Assembly: GCA_030526885.1 (NCBI GenBank) | Contig: JAUNBV010000090.1 | Location: 1 to 7,819, forward strand | Source: Syntrophomonadaceae bacterium | GTDB lineage: Bacteria > Bacillota > Syntrophomonadia > Syntrophomonadales > Syntrophomonadaceae | Direction of reading: 5' to 3' | DNA: 7,819 bases | In this document: positions 5,548-7,819 of the stretch, piece by piece | Layout of the letters: the number at the start of each line of letters is the position of its first letter | Numbering within the stretch: position 1 is the first letter of the stretch | Translations under genes and position numbers: made by a program | The notes under the pieces: generated by a model | Databases searched by the model: none | The model's input: the letters and a program-made list of their open reading frames with translations, nothing else | Told to the model about the DNA's origin: nothing

Positions 5548-5757
5548 AGTTTGACGAGGCGCTGTTATACAGTTAAGCCGGTGGTATGTAGTTGATGTCT
5601 GTACCCATTTTCGTCCCCTCAGGCGAATCAATCCCATCCGTGTCCGCTTCAACGACGTGTTTCCGCCAAAGATTTTCCACAGGAGCTTTATCGGAGGATA
5701 CTGCTTAAATTGCATTAGCACGGGGGGCAGTATTTAACAAGCAAGGAAAACAAAAAA
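5548..5757. other. Gap after the glycosylase gene with a possible gene remnant
   Basis: No terminator is obvious after the glycosylase stop. Leftward, a frame of about 43 codons between stops (roughly 5572-5705) reads like the hydrophilic C-terminus of a real protein (SDKAPVENLWRKHVVEAD, then DSPEGTKMGTDINYIPPA, then stop), but it has no start or upstream body. A second, longer leftward frame (5356-5721) overlaps the glycosylase gene antisense and looks spurious. Confidence 0.3.
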
Positions 5758-5762
5758 ATAGT

Positions 5763-5790
5763 ATATTAAACTTGTTTACTATGCTATAAT
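5763..5790 (+). promoter_or_regulatory. Acyl-CoA dehydrogenase promoter overlapped by an operator-like dyad
   Basis: TGCTATAAT (5782-5790) is a perfect extended -10; the -35 position holds only TATATT (5762-5767). Just upstream, ATATTAAAC (5763-5771) and GTTTACTAT (5774-5782) form a dyad with one mismatched pair around TT. A regulator bound there would sit in the promoter spacer. I cannot assign it to a known regulator. Confidence 0.6.
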
Positions 5791-5800
5791 GATGGCATGG

Positions 5801-5842
5801 TATATCCACCGTGGTCGGATAACAACGGAAAAATGGGATATA
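5801..5842 (+). promoter_or_regulatory. Structured 5' leader hairpin before the acyl-CoA dehydrogenase gene
   Basis: TATATCC (5801-5807) pairs exactly with GGATATA (5836-5842), and inside it CCGT (5809-5812) can pair with ACGG (5825-5828). It ends about 6 nt before the ribosome site AAAGGGGAG (5848-5856). No T run follows. It may affect mRNA stability or translation. Confidence 0.45.
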
Positions 5843-5864
5843 TAAAGAAAGGGGAGACACAAAA

Positions 5865-7001
5865 ATGGATTTTGCGTTGACGAAGGAACAAGGGCTCATC
5901 CAAAAGATGGCGAAGGAGTTTGCCGAAAAAAACATCGCGCCGCTGGAGCAGCAGATCGACGCGGACAATCATGTGCCGGAGGAAATCATGGAAGGGCTGC
6001 GCGAGCTGGAGCTCTTTGGCATCCCTTACGCGGAAGCGTACGGCGGCGCCGACGGCGGGTATTTGCAGTATGTACTGGCGATGGAGCAGATAGCCAAAGC
6101 CTCTTCCGGACTCGCGATGATCCTGTCCGCCCACACCCTGGGGCTGGGCGCGATGAACGCCTTCGGCACCGAGGAACAAAAAGTCAAATTCATGACCAAA
6201 GCCTGTAAGGGCGAGGAAATAGCCTCTTTTGCCTTTACCGAGCCCGGCACCGGCTCAGACCCCAAGCAGATAGCCAGCACCGCGGTAAAGGACGGCGACT
6301 TCTTTATTTTGAACGGCACCAAACGCTTTATCTCCAACGGCAGCTATCCCGGCCCGCTGGTATTCTTTGCCCGGGAGCAGGAAACCGGCCAGATAACCGC
6401 TTTCATCGTAGAAAAATTCTGCGAGGGCTATTCCGTTTCCGAGCCCTGGAACAAGATGGGCATGCACGGCGGCGTGCTGCTGGACATCTATCTGAAGGAC
6501 GTCCGGGTACCGGCCGAAAACATCCTGGGCGGCAGCGGCATGGGCTACCCCGTGTTGCAGTACGGGATTTCCTTCGGTAAAGTGGGCGTCAGCGCCTGCG
6601 CTTTGGGCGGCGTGTTGGCCGCTATGGAGGAAGGCATCAAATATGCTCAGGAAAAGACCCACCGCGACAAACCCATCGCAAAATTCCAAGCCATTCAGTT
6701 AAAGGTGGCCGACCTGGTGATGAAATATCAGATCGCGCAGCAGGCCGCCTATCGCCTGGGCTGGTTAGCCGAGCGCGTGAAAGACCCCGTGAAATTTGCG
6801 CAGGAAGCCGCCATTACCAAGACCATCGTTACTGAAATCGCGGTAGACGTAGCGCGTATCGCCGTCGATATCCACGGTTCTTACGGCCTGATGAACGACT
6901 ACACCGTCAGCCGCCTGTGGCGCGACGCCATCATGGGCCCGCAGATCGAGGGCGTAAACGACATGCAGCGCCTCATCATTGCGGGCGTAGCACTGAAATA
7001 G
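5865..7001 (+). CDS. Acyl-CoA dehydrogenase (FAD-dependent, short-chain/butyryl-CoA type)
   Basis: This 378-residue cytoplasmic flavoenzyme should interconvert acyl-CoA and 2-enoyl-CoA, with FAD as cofactor and an electron-transfer flavoprotein as partner. The usual three domains are present: N-terminal helices (1-120), the middle beta domain starting with FAFTEPGTGSD (122-132) and containing WNKMGMHGG (195-203), and C-terminal helices. The flavin-binding segments RDKPIAKFQAIQ (267-278) and HGSYGL (337-342) are visible. Glu362 in QIEGVNDMQR is at the position of the catalytic base of butyryl-CoA dehydrogenases. Length is standard. The start has GGGGAG 8 nt upstream. fixC follows 75 nt later with no terminator between, so the pair is probably one operon. 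The enzyme could run as a dehydrogenase or as an enoyl-CoA reductase; its chain-length preference cannot be read from sequence. Confidence 0.95.
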   Translation: MDFALTKEQGLIQKMAKEFAEKNIAPLEQQIDADNHVPEEIMEGLRELELFGIPYAEAYGGADGGYLQYVLAMEQIAKASSGLAMILSAHTLGLGAMNAFGTEEQKVKFMTKACKGEEIASFAFTEPGTGSDPKQIASTAVKDGDFFILNGTKRFISNGSYPGPLVFFAREQETGQITAFIVEKFCEGYSVSEPWNKMGMHGGVLLDIYLKDVRVPAENILGGSGMGYPVLQYGISFGKVGVSACALGGVLAAMEEGIKYAQEKTHRDKPIAKFQAIQLKVADLVMKYQIAQQAAYRLGWLAERVKDPVKFAQEAAITKTIVTEIAVDVARIAVDIHGSYGLMNDYTVSRLWRDAIMGPQIEGVNDMQRLIIAGVALK

Positions 7002-7076
7002 GGAATAAACGGCTATCATAAAGCATGGCTGATTGAAATCGGCCCGCAGAGCAGGAAACGAGGTGTAAACGGTTAC
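7002..7076 (+). other. Spacer between acyl-CoA dehydrogenase and fixC
   Basis: The 75-nt spacer has no terminator and no good promoter. GAGGTG (about 7060-7065) lies 11 nt before the fixC ATG, a slightly long but usable ribosome-site spacing. The segment TAAACGGCTATCAT near the dehydrogenase stop resembles TAAACGGTTACAT just before fixC, a short imperfect repeat of unknown meaning. Confidence 0.5.
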
Positions 7077-7819
7077 ATGTCGGAAGAGAGATTTGACGCT
7101 ATCGTAGTAGGCGGCGGCTTATCCGGGCTGGCGGCGGCTTATACCATGGCCGCCGCCGGGTTGGAAGTGCTTCTGCTGGAGCGCGGCGATTATTCCGGGG
7201 CCAAGAACGTCACCGGCGGCCGCCTGTATGTCAGCCCGGTGCGGGACATGCTGCCCGATTTGTGGAAGAAAGCGCCGCTGGAGCGGTTCATCGCCCATGA
7301 AGAAGTAGCCATGCTGGATAAGGAGCGCAGTATATTGATCCGCTATGACGGCGGCGAACTGGCGCAGGAGCCTTATCAGAGCTACAGCGTGCTGCGGGGG
7401 AAATTCGACAAATGGTTTGCCAAACAGGCCGAGCGCAAAGGCGTAGCCATCGTCACCAAGAGCCGGGTGGATGACCTGGTGTTTGAAAACGGCAAGGTGG
7501 ACGGCGTATGGGCCGGGGGCGAGGAACTGCGCAGCAACGTGGTCATCGGCTGCGACGGGGTAATATCCTTTGTGGGGGAAAAAGCCGGGCTCAAGCAGCC
7601 CGGATTGCCGCAGCATCACGCCGTAGGCTATAAAGAAATAATCGAAATGGACCGTCAGGTGCTGGAGGACCGCTTCAACCTGGACGGCGACGACGGCTGC
7701 GCGCGCCTGTATATGGGCGAAGTCACCAACGGAATGTTCGGCGGCGGGTTCCTCTATACCAACCGGGAGAGCATCAGCCTGGGCGTAGTGGTCGGCATCA
7801 AAGACCTCATGCACCATAA
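7077..7819 (+). CDS. fixC: FixC-like electron-transfer flavoprotein:quinone oxidoreductase, 3' end cut by window
   Basis: 247 codons are visible from the ATG at 7077 and the frame is open to the window end (the final TAA is out of frame), so the C-terminal part is missing from a family of about 430 residues. The start is an FAD dinucleotide-binding fold, VVGGGLSGLAAAY (10-22) with the ribose-binding Glu35 in LLLERG. Next come GAKNVTGGRLY (41-51), typical of FixC/ETF-QO proteins, and the second FAD motif VIGCDGVIS (156-164). FixC works with FixA/FixB (an ETF) and ferredoxin-like FixX to carry electrons to quinone, in some systems by flavin-based bifurcation. Placement right behind an acyl-CoA dehydrogenase suggests that enzyme feeds or draws electrons through this complex. 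fixX, fixA and fixB are not visible and may lie downstream. Confidence 0.93.
   Translation, partial: MSEERFDAIVVGGGLSGLAAAYTMAAAGLEVLLLERGDYSGAKNVTGGRLYVSPVRDMLPDLWKKAPLERFIAHEEVAMLDKERSILIRYDGGELAQEPYQSYSVLRGKFDKWFAKQAERKGVAIVTKSRVDDLVFENGKVDGVWAGGEELRSNVVIGCDGVISFVGEKAGLKQPGLPQHHAVGYKEIIEMDRQVLEDRFNLDGDDGCARLYMGEVTNGMFGGGFLYTNRESISLGVVVGIKDLMHH

Noticed and set aside
6255..6689. Leftward 144-codon frame within the acyl-CoA dehydrogenase
   Set aside because: It is antisense to a gene with complete dehydrogenase signatures.
7119..7817. Leftward 232-codon open frame antisense to fixC
   Set aside because: The opposite strand encodes FixC with intact FAD motifs; the antisense product has shadow-like composition and no start signal.

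Overview
The window looks like part of the chromosome of a moderately GC-rich, Gram-positive-type anaerobe, probably Bacillota (Clostridia or Negativicutes); this is inference. The evidence is strong AGGAGG-type ribosome sites, extended -10 promoters (TGnTATAAT), compact intrinsic terminators, a lipoprotein with an LAAC lipobox, and an acyl-CoA dehydrogenase followed by FixC, an arrangement common in anaerobes that oxidise or reduce acyl-CoAs through electron-transfer flavoproteins. I see no rRNA, tRNA, CRISPR array or insertion sequence.

Layout. (1) 1-827 (+): the C-terminal part of a six-hairpin glycosidase-like protein cut by the window edge. It converges on a Met-rich lipoprotein gene (906-1637, -), and the two share a bidirectional terminator. 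(2) 1638-2107: a long non-coding stretch with a good leftward promoter, a short structured leader or small-RNA candidate, and the ilvE terminator. (3) 2108-3172 (-): ilvE, a stand-alone branched-chain aminotransferase gene with its own promoter and terminator. (4) 3212-3620: no convincing gene. (5) 3654-4481: a compact divergent module of a small XRE/Cro-type repressor (-) and a SLOG/DUF1273-type protein (+). The gap between them holds two perfect copies of the palindrome TATATTTGG-N5-CCAAATATA, which cover two physically overlapping divergent promoters. This is the most distinctive system in the window. Its genes and the AT-rich tail at 4482-4763 differ in base composition from their neighbours, which suggests acquired DNA. 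(6) 4894-5547 (+): a single-domain 3-methyladenine-DNA glycosylase (AlkA/HhH-GPD family), best read from a TTG start. (7) 5548-5864: a gap with a possible gene remnant, then a promoter overlapped by a dyad and a structured 5' leader. (8) 5865-7001 acyl-CoA dehydrogenase and 7077-end fixC (+), the first two genes of a likely operon that continues beyond the window.

How the parts work together. Acyl-CoA dehydrogenase and FixC would pass electrons between acyl-CoA/enoyl-CoA and quinone or ferredoxin through an ETF, whose genes (fixA/fixB) and fixX are not visible here. IlvE serves branched-chain amino acid synthesis or breakdown and could be linked to branched-chain acyl-CoA metabolism, but nothing in the sequence joins the two transcriptionally. 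The XRE/SLOG pair looks like a self-contained autoregulated switch with an unknown trigger.
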